Shown piece after piece: positions 36,432 through 44,654 of a DNA stretch of 64,000 nucleotides. The stretch lies in the NCBI RefSeq assembly GCF_037974265.1, contig NZ_CP150233.1, positions 2,604,001 to 2,668,000 of the forward strand. Direction: 5' to 3'. How positions within the stretch are numbered: the first letter of the stretch is position 1; every line of letters begins with the position of its first letter. The stretch is from Paenibacillus sp. FSL R5-0623. GTDB lineage: Bacteria; Bacillota; Bacilli; Paenibacillales; Paenibacillaceae. The notes under the pieces were generated by a model that was not told where the DNA came from, searched no databases, and saw only the letters and a list, made by a program, of their open reading frames with translations. The translations under genes and the position numbers were made by a program.

Positions 36432-36857
36432 ATGATGAAAACAAATAAGAGCAAAAAAGTGATGGTAGCAGCGGTATTGATGATGTCTATGGCCTTTTCT
36501 GGATTGGCAAGTGCTGCAGATATGAAAACGATTAAAAAGGATGGCATGGAGCTGGTTCAATTGAGACAGGCAGCCAAAATGTATGATTACAGCATTATGT
36601 GGGACAGCAAGGATAGATCTGTAACTTTGATGTATATGGGCAAAATGGACGACATGATGATGGAAGACGACATGATGATGGAAGAAACGATGATGCCTGC
36701 GGGAAAAACAATTAAATTGTGGATTGGATCGAAAAAAATCATGGTAGACGGTATGCAAGTTAACTTGAAATCGATGCCTGTCATCCATGAAGGGAATTCG
36801 TATGCGGCTGAGTCTGTAATTAAACAATACATGATGCCAGCCATGGGAATGAAGTAA
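36432..36857 (+). CDS. Secreted Met-rich protein with copper-amine-oxidase-like stalk domain
   Basis: About 141 residues. A signal peptide (MVAAVLMMSMAFSGLASA-A) leads to a domain resembling the N-terminal copper amine oxidase stalk (VQLRQAAKMYDYSIMWDSKD, then KIMVDGMQVNLKSMPVIHEG). Inserted in it is a loop with 11 Met in 27 residues (MDDMMMEDDMMMEETMM), which could bind Cu(I) or act as an oxidant sink. GGAGAGTG lies 8 bases before the ATG; ATG 36435 is equally possible. The two-component/CcdA/MsrAB set follows about 77 bp downstream, suggesting an envelope redox or metal role. Confidence 0.75.
   Translation: MMKTNKSKKVMVAAVLMMSMAFSGLASAADMKTIKKDGMELVQLRQAAKMYDYSIMWDSKDRSVTLMYMGKMDDMMMEDDMMMEETMMPAGKTIKLWIGSKKIMVDGMQVNLKSMPVIHEGNSYAAESVIKQYMMPAMGMK
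36651..36686 (+). repeat. 18-bp tandem repeat encoding the Met-rich loop
   Basis: GACATGATGATGGAAGAC is followed at once by GACATGATGATGGAAGAA, one mismatch apart. The unit encodes D-M-M-M-E-D/E, so changes in copy number would keep frame. Confidence 0.85.
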
Positions 36858-36934
36858 TTTAAGGGCTAAGCATCGCCATCACCATATGATATGATTGGCT
36901 CAAATGTATTTTCTGGAATATGGGGTGGGTTCGT

Positions 36935-37639
36935 TTGAATGAATGTGTACTGGTTGCTGATGATGATACAAATATTACGGACGTTTGTCGCAGGTATCTG
37001 GAACGGGAAGGTTATCTTGTTGTGACGGCCAAGGACGGTTTGGAGGCTATTGAGCTGTGGCACAGCCAAACGCCAAGCTTGATTGTGCTCGACCTGATGA
37101 TGCCACATAAGAATGGCTGGGAGGTTTGCAACGAGATTCGGCAAACTGAGGATGTGCCCATTGTAATGCTGACGGCCCGGGGGGAGGAACAGGACCGTCT
37201 GATGGGACTCACGATGGGGGCGGATGATTATCTGACCAAACCATTCAGTCCGAGAGAACTTGTTTTGCGTGTAAAGGCAATCCTGCGGAGAATGCGAACT
37301 GCGCAGGCATCACCTGTTACAACTTCTGAATATACGATCAATTATGAAGGGCTTACCATTGATTTTACCAAGCGTGAAGTGCACATCAGCGGGCAGGCCA
37401 TTGAATTGACCGTTACAGAGTTTGAGATGTTGTATTTGCTGGCAAGTCACCCGGGTCAGGTGTTCTCCCGTAATCAGATGTTAAGCAAGATTTGGGATTT
37501 TAGCTATGAGGGAGATACAACAACGGTGACTGTACATGTTCGGAGATTACGAGAGAAGATCGAACAGAATCCTTCGGATCCAAAATATATTAAAACAGTT
37601 TGGGGTATAGGCTACAAGTTTGCGGGTGGTAGTTCATGA
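36935..37639 (+). CDS. OmpR-type response regulator
   Basis: About 234 residues. The receiver starts VLVADDDTNITDVCRRYL, with phospho-acceptor Asp in IVLDLMMPHKNGWE and Lys in ADDYLTKPFSPREL. A winged-helix DNA-binding domain follows (LTVTEFEMLYLLASHPGQVF, TVHVRRLREKIEQNPSDPKY). The TTG at 36935 sits 6 bases after GGGGTGGG and gives the usual N-terminus; ATG 36920 lacks a ribosome site. It overlaps the kinase gene by four bases. It likely controls the downstream ccdA-tlpA-msrAB genes. Confidence 0.92.
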   Translation: MNECVLVADDDTNITDVCRRYLEREGYLVVTAKDGLEAIELWHSQTPSLIVLDLMMPHKNGWEVCNEIRQTEDVPIVMLTARGEEQDRLMGLTMGADDYLTKPFSPRELVLRVKAILRRMRTAQASPVTTSEYTINYEGLTIDFTKREVHISGQAIELTVTEFEMLYLLASHPGQVFSRNQMLSKIWDFSYEGDTTTVTVHVRRLREKIEQNPSDPKYIKTVWGIGYKFAGGSS

Positions 37640-38676
37640 AACTTCGCACATACTTGGTGTTGTCCAGTCTCACAGGCATTGGCGTATTATTAATTTGTTT
37701 GTTCATCAGTTATTCCAAAATGCTGCTTACGATCGAACAATTGTATTGGTTATCGGCTATAACGGCAGGGGTAGGCTTGCTTTCGTTTATTCTTCAATAT
37801 TTGCTGACTAAGCCATTAGAGAAATCAATTGCGCGAATTACACAGCAGACAATACGAATTGCCGAAGGGGATTTCCATACGGAAGTCCCTCTCATCGGTA
37901 CACAGGAATTTAAGCTCCTGGCACAGCAATTTAATGAAATGAGTTCCAAGCTGAAGGAAAGCTTTGATCATCTGCATCACTCAGAAACCGCCAGACGAGA
38001 GTTGATCGCCAATGTATCCCATGATTTACGGACTCCATTGGCATCTATTCAGTCCTTCGTCGAAGCGTTGGAGGATGATGTCATTAAGGATAAAGAAACC
38101 TTTCAACGTTACCTGAACACGATACGACTTGAAACAAAGCGTTTGGGAGGGCTTATTCAAGATTTGTTTGAATTATCCAGCCTGGAAGCGCAAGGTGAAG
38201 TATTTGACCCTCAGCCTTGTCACGTCGATGAGTTGCTGCTCAGTACGTTGGAGAGTTTTTCATTTCATCTCGCCGAGAAAACGCTGAACGTTGAAATCGA
38301 TTTGCCCGATAAATTGCCAGCCGCGGTCATGATGCCTGCACAAATGAAGCGGGTCCTTTCCAATTTGCTGCAAAATGCCATTCAATACTCTCCTATTGAA
38401 GGAAAAATCATTCTGGCTGCCGAAGAAAAGGGGCCGTTTATACGAATTTCAGTTACGGATGAAGGGGAAGGCATTGAAGCGGAGGAAACTTCGCGTATAT
38501 TTGAACGTTTTTATCGAATTGACAAATCACGTAGCAAGAGCAATGGGGGGGCCGGGCTTGGCCTTGCTATCGCTCAATCGATTGTGGAACTCCATGGTGG
38601 CGAGATCGGGGTTCAGAGTACAAAAGGAGAAGGAAGCTGCTTCTGGTTCACACTTCCGATCTACGTCAGTTGTTAA
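37636..38676 (+). CDS. Sensor histidine kinase
   Basis: 346 residues with two membrane helices near residues 5-25 and 33-53, leaving almost no extracellular loop, so the signal is probably sensed in or at the membrane. HAMP (LTKPLEKSIARITQQTIRIA), HisKA with ANVSHDLRTPLASIQSF, and HATPase with NLLQNAIQYSP, DEGEGIE and GGAGLGLAIAQSIVELHGG are all present. Its start overlaps the regulator stop (ATGA). Confidence 0.94.
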   Translation: MKLRTYLVLSSLTGIGVLLICLFISYSKMLLTIEQLYWLSAITAGVGLLSFILQYLLTKPLEKSIARITQQTIRIAEGDFHTEVPLIGTQEFKLLAQQFNEMSSKLKESFDHLHHSETARRELIANVSHDLRTPLASIQSFVEALEDDVIKDKETFQRYLNTIRLETKRLGGLIQDLFELSSLEAQGEVFDPQPCHVDELLLSTLESFSFHLAEKTLNVEIDLPDKLPAAVMMPAQMKRVLSNLLQNAIQYSPIEGKIILAAEEKGPFIRISVTDEGEGIEAEETSRIFERFYRIDKSRSKSNGGAGLGLAIAQSIVELHGGEIGVQSTKGEGSCFWFTLPIYVSC

Positions 38677-38719
38677 CCTTGGTTTGTCATGCGTAGTATA
38701 TATTCAGGTGGTGAATGAC

Positions 38720-39436
38720 TTGACCAGTGATTTGGTTTTCCTTTTCGGCGTTTTTGGTGCAGGATTGTTATCGTTTTTTGCGCCATGTATTCTGCCGCTG
38801 ATCCCGGTATATGTGTCTTATCTGTCCGGAAGCATGGTCAACGGTACGAATCAGCAGCAGTCCGACACCAATGCGGTTCAGTTGCGGTCTACACTTGTTT
38901 TGCGGACATTTTTATTTGTTCTTGGGCTGTCCCTGGTATTTGTATTACTTGGTTTTGGTTCCGGTATCGTTGGTAATATGATCTCGAGTCCTGTGTTTAT
39001 TGCCATCTGCGGAGCCATCGTGGTGCTTTTTGGGATTTATCAAACCGGGTTGATCCGACTATCCTGGCTGGAACGGGAGAGAAAGCTGTCGAGTGATCAA
39101 ACCAAACGGGGAGGGTATGTCGGTGCGTTCCTGTTGGGTCTGACGTTTAGTTTTGGCTGGACGCCTTGTATCGGGCCAGTGCTGGCGGCCATTCTTGGTA
39201 TCGCGGCAGGTGAAGGCTCTCCACTGTATGGCGGGTTTCTCATGTTCCTGTATACCCTTGGATTAGCGATTCCTTTCCTGATTCTGTCCGTTTTTTCGGA
39301 ATATGTTATGAAGCGGATACGTCGTTTATACAGGTACATGGGTGTCATCAAAATAACTTCCGGCTGTATTCTTATTGTCATGGGACTATTGTTAATGACA
39401 GACCGACTAAACAACTTGGTGACCTGGTTTCAATAA
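38720..39436 (+). CDS. ccdA: CcdA-type thiol-disulfide transporter
   Basis: Membrane protein of about 238 residues with six helices that passes electrons from cytoplasmic thioredoxin to extracytoplasmic thiol proteins. The paired redox Cys are in FFAPCILPLIPVYVSYLSG and FGWTPCIGPVLAAILG. The frame is open far upstream inside the kinase gene, but TTG 38720 lies 5-6 bases after AGGTGGTGA. The TlpA-like gene follows by 18 bp. In this setting it should reduce the lipoproteins encoded next rather than serve cytochrome c maturation; no cytochrome c assembly genes are near. Confidence 0.9.
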   Translation: MTSDLVFLFGVFGAGLLSFFAPCILPLIPVYVSYLSGSMVNGTNQQQSDTNAVQLRSTLVLRTFLFVLGLSLVFVLLGFGSGIVGNMISSPVFIAICGAIVVLFGIYQTGLIRLSWLERERKLSSDQTKRGGYVGAFLLGLTFSFGWTPCIGPVLAAILGIAAGEGSPLYGGFLMFLYTLGLAIPFLILSVFSEYVMKRIRRLYRYMGVIKITSGCILIVMGLLLMTDRLNNLVTWFQ

Positions 39437-39454
39437 TCATTGGAGGAATTTGGT

Positions 39455-40036
39455 ATGAAGACGGCACGGAGATGGATGGTATCTGTAATCGTATACGCTG
39501 GAGTCCTGTTGATCTTGAGCGCATGTGGATCACAGCAAACTGAATCAAAACAAACGGGGTCATCATCAACCCCAGCATCAACATCCGATATGAGTTCATC
39601 AACCATGATGAACAAGGGTGAGACGGCTCCTGAATTTTCATTGCTTGATCTGAAAGGAAACACGGTTGGACTCTCTGATGTTCAAGGTAAGAAAGTGTAT
39701 GTGAAATACTGGGCTTCCTGGTGTTCCATCTGCCTTGCGGGTTTGGAAGACCTGAACAATCTGGCTGGTCAAAACAATGATTTTCAAGTCATTACGATTG
39801 TGACGCCAGACTACAAAGGAGAGAAATCCTCCCAAGCGTTTACCGAATGGTTTGACCAACAGCCGTATGATAACATAACTGTTCTTTTGGATGAAAAAGG
39901 TGTATGGGCCAAGAAATTTGGCGTAAGAGCATATCCTAGTTCCTTTTATATTGGCTCTGATGGTATTTTAACGAAATCGCAGCCAGGGCATGCATCCAAT
40001 GAACAGATCATGAAATCATTACAAGAGATTTTGTGA
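39455..40036 (+). CDS. TlpA/ResA-like thioredoxin lipoprotein
   Basis: About 193 residues. Lipoprotein signal with lipobox LSAC|G and a Ser/Thr-rich spacer. AhpC/TSA-Redoxin fold: [20 protein letters not shown], active site [15 protein letters not shown] with the CxxC pair WCSIC, and cis-Pro segment [11 protein letters not shown]. It would take electrons from CcdA and pass them to the MsrAB protein. It resembles the Etrx proteins of Streptococcus pneumoniae in both sequence type and context. Confidence 0.9.
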   Translation: MKTARRWMVSVIVYAGVLLILSACGSQQTESKQTGSSSTPASTSDMSSSTMMNKGETAPEFSLLDLKGNTVGLSDVQGKKVYVKYWASWCSICLAGLEDLNNLAGQNNDFQVITIVTPDYKGEKSSQAFTEWFDQQPYDNITVLLDEKGVWAKKFGVRAYPSSFYIGSDGILTKSQPGHASNEQIMKSLQEIL

Positions 40037-40052
40037 GAAAGGAGGAAGTGTC

Positions 40053-41141
40053 ATGAAAAGGACGTTGCTGGGCCTGTGCCTCCTTGTTATAGCGATAGTT
40101 GTGTCTGCTTGTGGAAACAGGGCTGAGAGCCATTCAGCTTCATCTTCGATATCCACTCAACCTGTCAAGGCATCGAGTGTCTCCGAGGAAAACCTGAGTA
40201 ACCTGTACTTGGCAGGAGGTTGTTTCTGGGGTGTGGAGGCATATATGGCTCGTATTCCGGGGGTTCAGGATGTGACTTCCGGTTATGCCAACGGTGAAGG
40301 AGAGAATCCAACCTATGAGGATGTTATACGCGGGGACCAGGGGTTTGCGGAGACCGTTCATGTGAAATATGATCCGCAGCAAGTATCTTTGCAGAAACTG
40401 CTTGAATCTTATTTTCGAGTTATTGATCCTACCAGCTTGAATAAGCAGGGCAACGATCGTGGCGTTCAGTATCGGACTGGCATATATTATACGTTGCCTG
40501 AAGATGCCAAAATCATTGAGCAGGCTGTAGCGGTAGAGCGAGAAAAATATGACCAACCCATTGTAACGGAAGTGATGCCTCTGCAGAATTATTATTTGGC
40601 GGAGGAGTACCATCAGGATTATTTGGAAAAAAATCCGAACGGATATTGTCACATTGATATGACTGTCCTGGATGACCTGGAGATTGGGATTGATCCCGCT
40701 CAATATCCACGTCCAACAGATGAACAATTAAAGAAACGATTAACAGACGAACAGTATGCGGTCACGGTAAACAATGATACGGAGCATGCGTTCAGTAACG
40801 AATACTGGAATAATGAAGAGCCCGGTCTGTACGTTGATATTGCAACGGGAGAGCCGTTATTCACCAGTCAGGATAAGTATGATTCCGGTTGCGGGTGGCC
40901 AAGTTTTACAAAACCGATTGTACCTGAGGTTGTTACCTATACAACGGATACGAGCTTTGGTATGGATCGCACGGAGGTACGAAGCCGGGCAGGTGACATC
41001 CACCTCGGTCATGTGTTCGATGATGGTCCCGAAGATCGCGGCGGCAAACGTTACTGTATTAATAGTTCATCGATCCGGTTTATTCCCTTAGACAAGATGG
41101 AGGAAGAACGATACGGATATTTATTGTCATTTGTCGAGTAG
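40053..41141 (+). CDS. msrAB: Lipoprotein MsrA-MsrB fusion (methionine sulfoxide reductase)
   Basis: 362 residues: lipoprotein signal ([10 protein letters not shown]), an MsrA domain from about residue 50 ([19 protein letters not shown], catalytic Cys in GCFWG) and an MsrB domain from about 230 ([12 protein letters not shown], then [13 protein letters not shown] with the catalytic Cys). The CxxC zinc pairs of many MsrB proteins are absent, as in other MsrAB fusions. It repairs both S and R sulfoxides of Met in envelope proteins. AAAGGAGG precedes the ATG; it is the last gene before a strong terminator. Confidence 0.95.
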   Translation: MKRTLLGLCLLVIAIVVSACGNRAESHSASSSISTQPVKASSVSEENLSNLYLAGGCFWGVEAYMARIPGVQDVTSGYANGEGENPTYEDVIRGDQGFAETVHVKYDPQQVSLQKLLESYFRVIDPTSLNKQGNDRGVQYRTGIYYTLPEDAKIIEQAVAVEREKYDQPIVTEVMPLQNYYLAEEYHQDYLEKNPNGYCHIDMTVLDDLEIGIDPAQYPRPTDEQLKKRLTDEQYAVTVNNDTEHAFSNEYWNNEEPGLYVDIATGEPLFTSQDKYDSGCGWPSFTKPIVPEVVTYTTDTSFGMDRTEVRSRAGDIHLGHVFDDGPEDRGGKRYCINSSSIRFIPLDKMEEERYGYLLSFVE

Positions 41142-41187
41142 AGAAGGGCAGCTGACTTTATCAAAACATAATAAGGCCATAAGTTAG

Positions 41188-41228
41188 AACGGTTGAGATC
41201 TCTCTATGAGGGGGTTCGACCGTTTTTT
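41188..41228 (+). terminator. Terminator closing the msrAB operon
   Basis: AACGGTTGA against TCGACCGTT with an inner CTCTC/GAGGG stem, then six T residues. Confidence 0.85.
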
Positions 41229-41285
41229 ATTTTGCGGCATCTAACAAAAACGGAGGTAGGCTTCTAAGATGGTTCCATCATTGTT

Positions 41286-41310
41286 ATAATTGATAATCAT
41301 TATCAATTAT
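41286..41310 (+). promoter_or_regulatory. Fur box overlapping the promoter of the AraC/SBP gene
   Basis: Perfect 12-1-12 palindrome ATAATTGATAAT-C-ATTATCAATTAT. A TATAAT (41285-41290) overlaps its left edge, so Fur with iron would block transcription. Confidence 0.85.
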
Positions 41311-41376
41311 AGGCCGGTTTTTAGTCACAATGCCAAGGTATTGTGCATGTTTGATTGCTTAGGAGAGGGAGTTTAT

Positions 41377-43287
41377 ATGGGAATTCAGAATGACATCAAG
41401 CTGTGGGATCAGGTACAGGTTCGCGTGCTTGATGTGCGTCTTATATCACTCGCAACACACGAGTTCATACGCAATTATGTGTTACCAACCAGTGCATTTG
41501 TGTATGTTCAAGGCAGGGGGCAGGTCGGGCTGGACGAGGAGGTATGGACTACAGGCCAGTTCTTGCTGCTGCATGCGGGAAAAGGAAGACGTCTGACACT
41601 TGAAGCGACAGGGGTTATGGAGGTACATCTGATTTTGTACAAATCAACCTTGCCCTCCAACGTGCTTGTGGAGTACCGAATGATGTTGAACCAGCGTAAT
41701 CCGTTTGAAGAGTCCTGGGCGACAGTGCCGGATCATACACTTGAGCTACGTGAGCTTGTGCGGAATATACATGAATGCTGGTCAGGGCAGGAGCGAGTGA
41801 GCAAAATTCAGGTCAAAGTGTATTTCTTTCAACTGGTACAGCTTGTCTTGTTACAGCGGAGTCGCATGTTTAACGAAGTTCAACAGCCTTCGCTTACCGA
41901 TCAGGTTTTGCGATATATCAAAGCTCATTACCGGGAATCGATCTCACTTGATTCGCTTGCCCAGTCCTTGAGTTACAGTCCGCAATATGTATCACGCAAA
42001 TTCAAGGAACAGACGGGATGTACACCGACAGAATATGTGATTCGGTTACGGATGGGTGAGGCAAGGAGTCTGCTTGCGTCCACAGAAGCTTCATTACAGG
42101 AGATTGCTGCGTATGTGGGTTATATGGACCCGTTTTATTTCAATCGTATATTCAAAAAAGAGACCGGTATCACACCAGGGCAATATCGGTTGAAACAGCA
42201 GGAAAACTCGAAATCAGTTTCGAAAAGTGCATTAAATGCAACAAATGAATCCATTGTAACAGGAGGGGATGAACGTTATCCTTTAATTGATGATGATAAT
42301 CATTATCAATATAAGGGAGATGAGGAAATCAACATGTTTAACCATTTTAAATCAGCGATTATGTCGCTTGCGCTTGTACTCACATTGAGTGCTTGTGGAA
42401 CAGCCCAGCAGGGGGCAGAAACATCCGAAGTTGCGGCTGAACCCGAACAACCGGCAGTCGTGGAGACCCAAATGGTAAATACGACCTTTGGTGAGGTAGA
42501 AATTCCTGCACATCCGGAGCGAGTTGCTGCTATTGATTATCTGGGAACGGTGCTTGCTCTTGGTGTCAAACCGATTGGTGGAGGACAATTTCTGATGAAC
42601 AGCCCTTATCTGGAAGGCCACTTGGATGGTCTTGAGACAATAGGGGATTCCGTTGAACAATTGATGGAGCTGGAACCTGATCTTATTATTACATTGAATC
42701 CGGACAAGGCGGCTTATGAGAAATATAGCAAGATTGCTCCAACCGTTTCGATCGCATCCATCACTTTTCCGACACTCAAGGACGAAGTAAACTATTTCGG
42801 TAAAGTCCTTGGCAAAGAAGCGGAAGCAGAGAAGTGGCTGGCTGATTTTGATGAGGAGATTGCTAAAATCAAGCAGGAGGTGCAGAGTGTTGTTCCAGCT
42901 GATGCTACATTCTCCGTTATGCAGGAATATGATCGCCAAGTCTTCATTTTTGGCAATCAGTCGGGCCGGGGAGGGCGTAACATCTATGAATTGCTTGGTT
43001 TGCAAGCACCAAAGAACATTCCATCCGAGTTGATGCAGGGCGCCTATCATGAATTCTCCATAGAACTGCTCTCCAAATATGCCGGAGATTACATTGTGCT
43101 GACCAGCAAGTCTCAGTTGAAGGACCTTCAGGCAGATCCGATCTGGGGTTCATTGCCTGCTATCAAAAATGGAAAAGTATACATATGGACGGAAGAACAA
43201 TCCTGGTTCCGTGACCCTATCGCCTTGTTGAAACAGACACAGGATCTGGCTGAATGGATTATTGGACTTAATACACCGTCTAAATAA
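41377..43287 (+). CDS. AraC-family regulator fused in frame to a siderophore-binding lipoprotein
   Basis: One open frame of 636 codons. Residues about 1-285 are an AraC regulator with cupin-like N-terminus and double HTH (ISLDSLAQSLSYSPQYVSRK, ASLQEIAAYVGYMDPFYFNR, ending ITPGQYRLKQQ). Residues about 320-636 are a ferric-siderophore-binding protein (MVNTTFGEVEIPAHPERVAA, LMELEPDLIITLNPDKAAYE). The junction has no stop codon, yet contains a Fur box, a GAGG ribosome site and a complete lipoprotein signal starting at Met 42334. B. subtilis Btr is a known AraC-SBP fusion acting as a cytoplasmic bacillibactin sensor. Here the inner lipobox argues for two products or a recent stop loss. ATG 41377 follows AGGAGAGGGAG. 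Confidence 0.8.
   Translation: MGIQNDIKLWDQVQVRVLDVRLISLATHEFIRNYVLPTSAFVYVQGRGQVGLDEEVWTTGQFLLLHAGKGRRLTLEATGVMEVHLILYKSTLPSNVLVEYRMMLNQRNPFEESWATVPDHTLELRELVRNIHECWSGQERVSKIQVKVYFFQLVQLVLLQRSRMFNEVQQPSLTDQVLRYIKAHYRESISLDSLAQSLSYSPQYVSRKFKEQTGCTPTEYVIRLRMGEARSLLASTEASLQEIAAYVGYMDPFYFNRIFKKETGITPGQYRLKQQENSKSVSKSALNATNESIVTGGDERYPLIDDDNHYQYKGDEEINMFNHFKSAIMSLALVLTLSACGTAQQGAETSEVAAEPEQPAVVETQMVNTTFGEVEIPAHPERVAAIDYLGTVLALGVKPIGGGQFLMNSPYLEGHLDGLETIGDSVEQLMELEPDLIITLNPDKAAYEKYSKIAPTVSIASITFPTLKDEVNYFGKVLGKEAEAEKWLADFDEEIAKIKQEVQSVVPADATFSVMQEYDRQVFIFGNQSGRGGRNIYELLGLQAPKNIPSELMQGAYHEFSIELLSKYAGDYIVLTSKSQLKDLQADPIWGSLPAIKNGKVYIWTEEQSWFRDPIALLKQTQDLAEWIIGLNTPSK
42294..42308 (+). promoter_or_regulatory. 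Second Fur box, inside the open frame
   Basis: TGATAATCATTATCA is a perfect 7-1-7 Fur-type palindrome. It lies 25 bp before the internal lipoprotein start at 42334. Confidence 0.8.
42334..43287 (+). CDS. Internal start: siderophore ABC transporter substrate-binding lipoprotein
   Basis: ATG 42334, with GAGGAAA about 8 bases ahead, opens a normal lipoprotein of 317 residues in the same frame as the AraC ORF. The signal is SAIMSLALVLTLSACG and the spacer is Ala/Glu-rich. The mature protein matches the FhuD/FepB class that binds ferric siderophore at the cell surface (ERVAAIDYLGTVLALGVKPI; GGRNIYELLGLQAPKNIPSE; PIWGSLPAIKNGKVYIW). No permease or ATPase genes follow, so it must use an importer encoded elsewhere. 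Listed separately because its own Fur box and ribosome site suggest independent expression. Confidence 0.7.
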   Translation: MFNHFKSAIMSLALVLTLSACGTAQQGAETSEVAAEPEQPAVVETQMVNTTFGEVEIPAHPERVAAIDYLGTVLALGVKPIGGGQFLMNSPYLEGHLDGLETIGDSVEQLMELEPDLIITLNPDKAAYEKYSKIAPTVSIASITFPTLKDEVNYFGKVLGKEAEAEKWLADFDEEIAKIKQEVQSVVPADATFSVMQEYDRQVFIFGNQSGRGGRNIYELLGLQAPKNIPSELMQGAYHEFSIELLSKYAGDYIVLTSKSQLKDLQADPIWGSLPAIKNGKVYIWTEEQSWFRDPIALLKQTQDLAEWIIGLNTPSK

Positions 43288-43296
43288 GGAACTTCA

Positions 43297-43335
43297 AAAA
43301 ACCGTGCCGCCCAGTTTGCTGAGCAGCACGGTTTT
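43297..43335 (+). terminator. Bidirectional terminator
   Basis: AAAACCGTGC / GCACGGTTTT perfect 10-bp arms between the converging siderophore-protein and lipoprotein genes. Confidence 0.85.
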
Positions 43336-43417
43336 CATATTCGTATGTATGACTGAACAGTAGGAGGGGATTAGCTGCCTGTACGGAGATGAAATAACAG
43401 GGTGATTACCTAAAAGT

Positions 43418-44089
43418 TTATTCGCTCTTTTGTTCGTTCTGAATTTCTTGCAGATCCTCCAGCTGGAGTGTGAGGTCATTCTCGGGGTTTGCGCTTACAA
43501 TGACTTCTGACTGTGATTGTTGCTGACCTGGCTGATTCGACTTGGCCTCAGGTTTGATCACGTAAAGACTTTGAACGGAGTTGAGCAGGCTGGCAGGGGT
43601 GTCTTCATACGTTTCCAGGAAGAGTACATAGTCTTTGGTAGGAATCAGCTTGAGGTTGTCATCATTAATAATCTCGGTGTTGCCTAGTTGTCCGCCAAGT
43701 TGCTTCACTTCAAGTTTTTCCCCGGCAGTGTAACCGCCTTTATAGGATTCAGCGACCTGAATCGTGTGGATCGTATAGATTTTGTCAAAAGAAGATGGCT
43801 CTCCGCCCGGATCGGACGCGGGGTTTAACTCGTTTTCATTGGCAGCATCAGTAACTTGTACAATATCGTTTATAGCTTCCACACGAGTCTCAACAACACT
43901 GCCTTTCACAATGGTATTTGCTCTCTCGGACAGGTCGCCAATGCTGGCATAACTCGGGTAATCTTCAGAAGCAATAATGGTCATGGGTGCATCGGATGGG
44001 GACGCGGCAGGTGTAACAGAAGAACATCCAACAGCAGATAAAATGAAAATGGAAGAGAGAAGCAGCGTTAATACTCGATTTTTGTTCAT
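43418..44089 (-). CDS. Lipoprotein of unknown function
   Basis: 223 residues. Signal peptide with a lipobox-like ending (ILSAVGC|SS), then a domain with strands such as ANTIVKGSVVETRVEAINDI and YTIHTIQVAESYKGGYTAGE, and LIPTKDYVLFLETYED. This resembles small secreted beta-barrel proteins that occur near peptidases, but no family is assigned. The C-terminal third is Gln/Ser/Glu-rich. AAGGAGG is ten bases before the start. It follows the metzincin gene by 43 bp on the same strand. Confidence 0.7.
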   Translation of the reverse strand: MNKNRVLTLLLSSIFILSAVGCSSVTPAASPSDAPMTIIASEDYPSYASIGDLSERANTIVKGSVVETRVEAINDIVQVTDAANENELNPASDPGGEPSSFDKIYTIHTIQVAESYKGGYTAGEKLEVKQLGGQLGNTEIINDDNLKLIPTKDYVLFLETYEDTPASLLNSVQSLYVIKPEAKSNQPGQQQSQSEVIVSANPENDLTLQLEDLQEIQNEQKSE

Positions 44090-44132
44090 GGATAGGAATC
44101 CTCCTTGGATTTTAGAATAAGTTCGTAGCGGA

Positions 44133-44654
44133 TTAGTACTTGGATCTTACGTTATTGATATCAAAAGTTTGGGGTTTGGTCATGGAGTTGCGGTTGCGGG
44201 AGTAAGACATAATGGAAGGACTGCTTGTTGTTGGGTTGTCACCGAGCCAGATGGAGTGTCCGAGTTCGTGGACAAATACGCTTTGAATGAAGTTGGATAA
44301 GTTGGTCGCGTCAGGGGTGATTGTGGATGCATTGAGTTCGATGCGGAAGCTTACGACTTGACTGCCGGATACGGAGGCGTAGTTGACACCATATGCTGTA
44401 TTATTGAAGTTTCCTGCGGTGATGGTGTTTGGGGAGTTACTTGTTTTGGTGAATTTAACTTTGGCACCTGCATTGTTCCAGTTGGTAAGGGAAGCGTCCA
44501 TGGGGTTCTGCCATGCGGAGGCGTAATTATACGTACGAATGGGGATGGTGGTGCTGGGATAACCGTAGGTTAGAAAGGTTGCCGCATAGATGGTACTGCC
44601 AAACATCGCAATCGCTGAGAACAACATGAGGCTCGTCAAAAACTTCCTTTTCAT
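44133..44654 (-). CDS. Small secreted metzincin-like zinc protease
   Basis: About 173 residues. The signal peptide (FLTSLMLFSAIAMFGSTIYA) is followed by a compact domain with SVFVHELGHSIWLGD, an HExxH zinc motif whose third ligand position is Asp rather than His, and SIMSYSRNR as the Met-turn. Asp as third ligand is known in snapalysins (M7); the layout is otherwise matrixin-like. GGAGG stands in front of the start at 44654; the longer frame to 44789 is not supported. It is probably co-transcribed with the lipoprotein gene downstream. Confidence 0.8.
   Translation of the reverse strand: MKRKFLTSLMLFSAIAMFGSTIYAATFLTYGYPSTTIPIRTYNYASAWQNPMDASLTNWNNAGAKVKFTKTSNSPNTITAGNFNNTAYGVNYASVSGSQVVSFRIELNASTITPDATNLSNFIQSVFVHELGHSIWLGDNPTTSSPSIMSYSRNRNSMTKPQTFDINNVRSKY

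Noticed and set aside
38375..38719. Long N-terminal extension of the CcdA frame into the kinase gene
   Set aside because: It would overlap the kinase by 300 bases; TTG 38720 with AGGTGGTGA fits better.
42270..42287. Five-codon leader peptide (ATG AAC GTT ATC CTT TAA) in the AraC/lipoprotein junction
   Set aside because: The AGGAGGGG directly abuts the ATG, leaving no spacing, so translation is unlikely.
42352..43050. 232-codon - strand frame opposite the siderophore-binding lipoprotein
   Set aside because: Composition reflects the complementary gene, and no ribosome site or motif is present.
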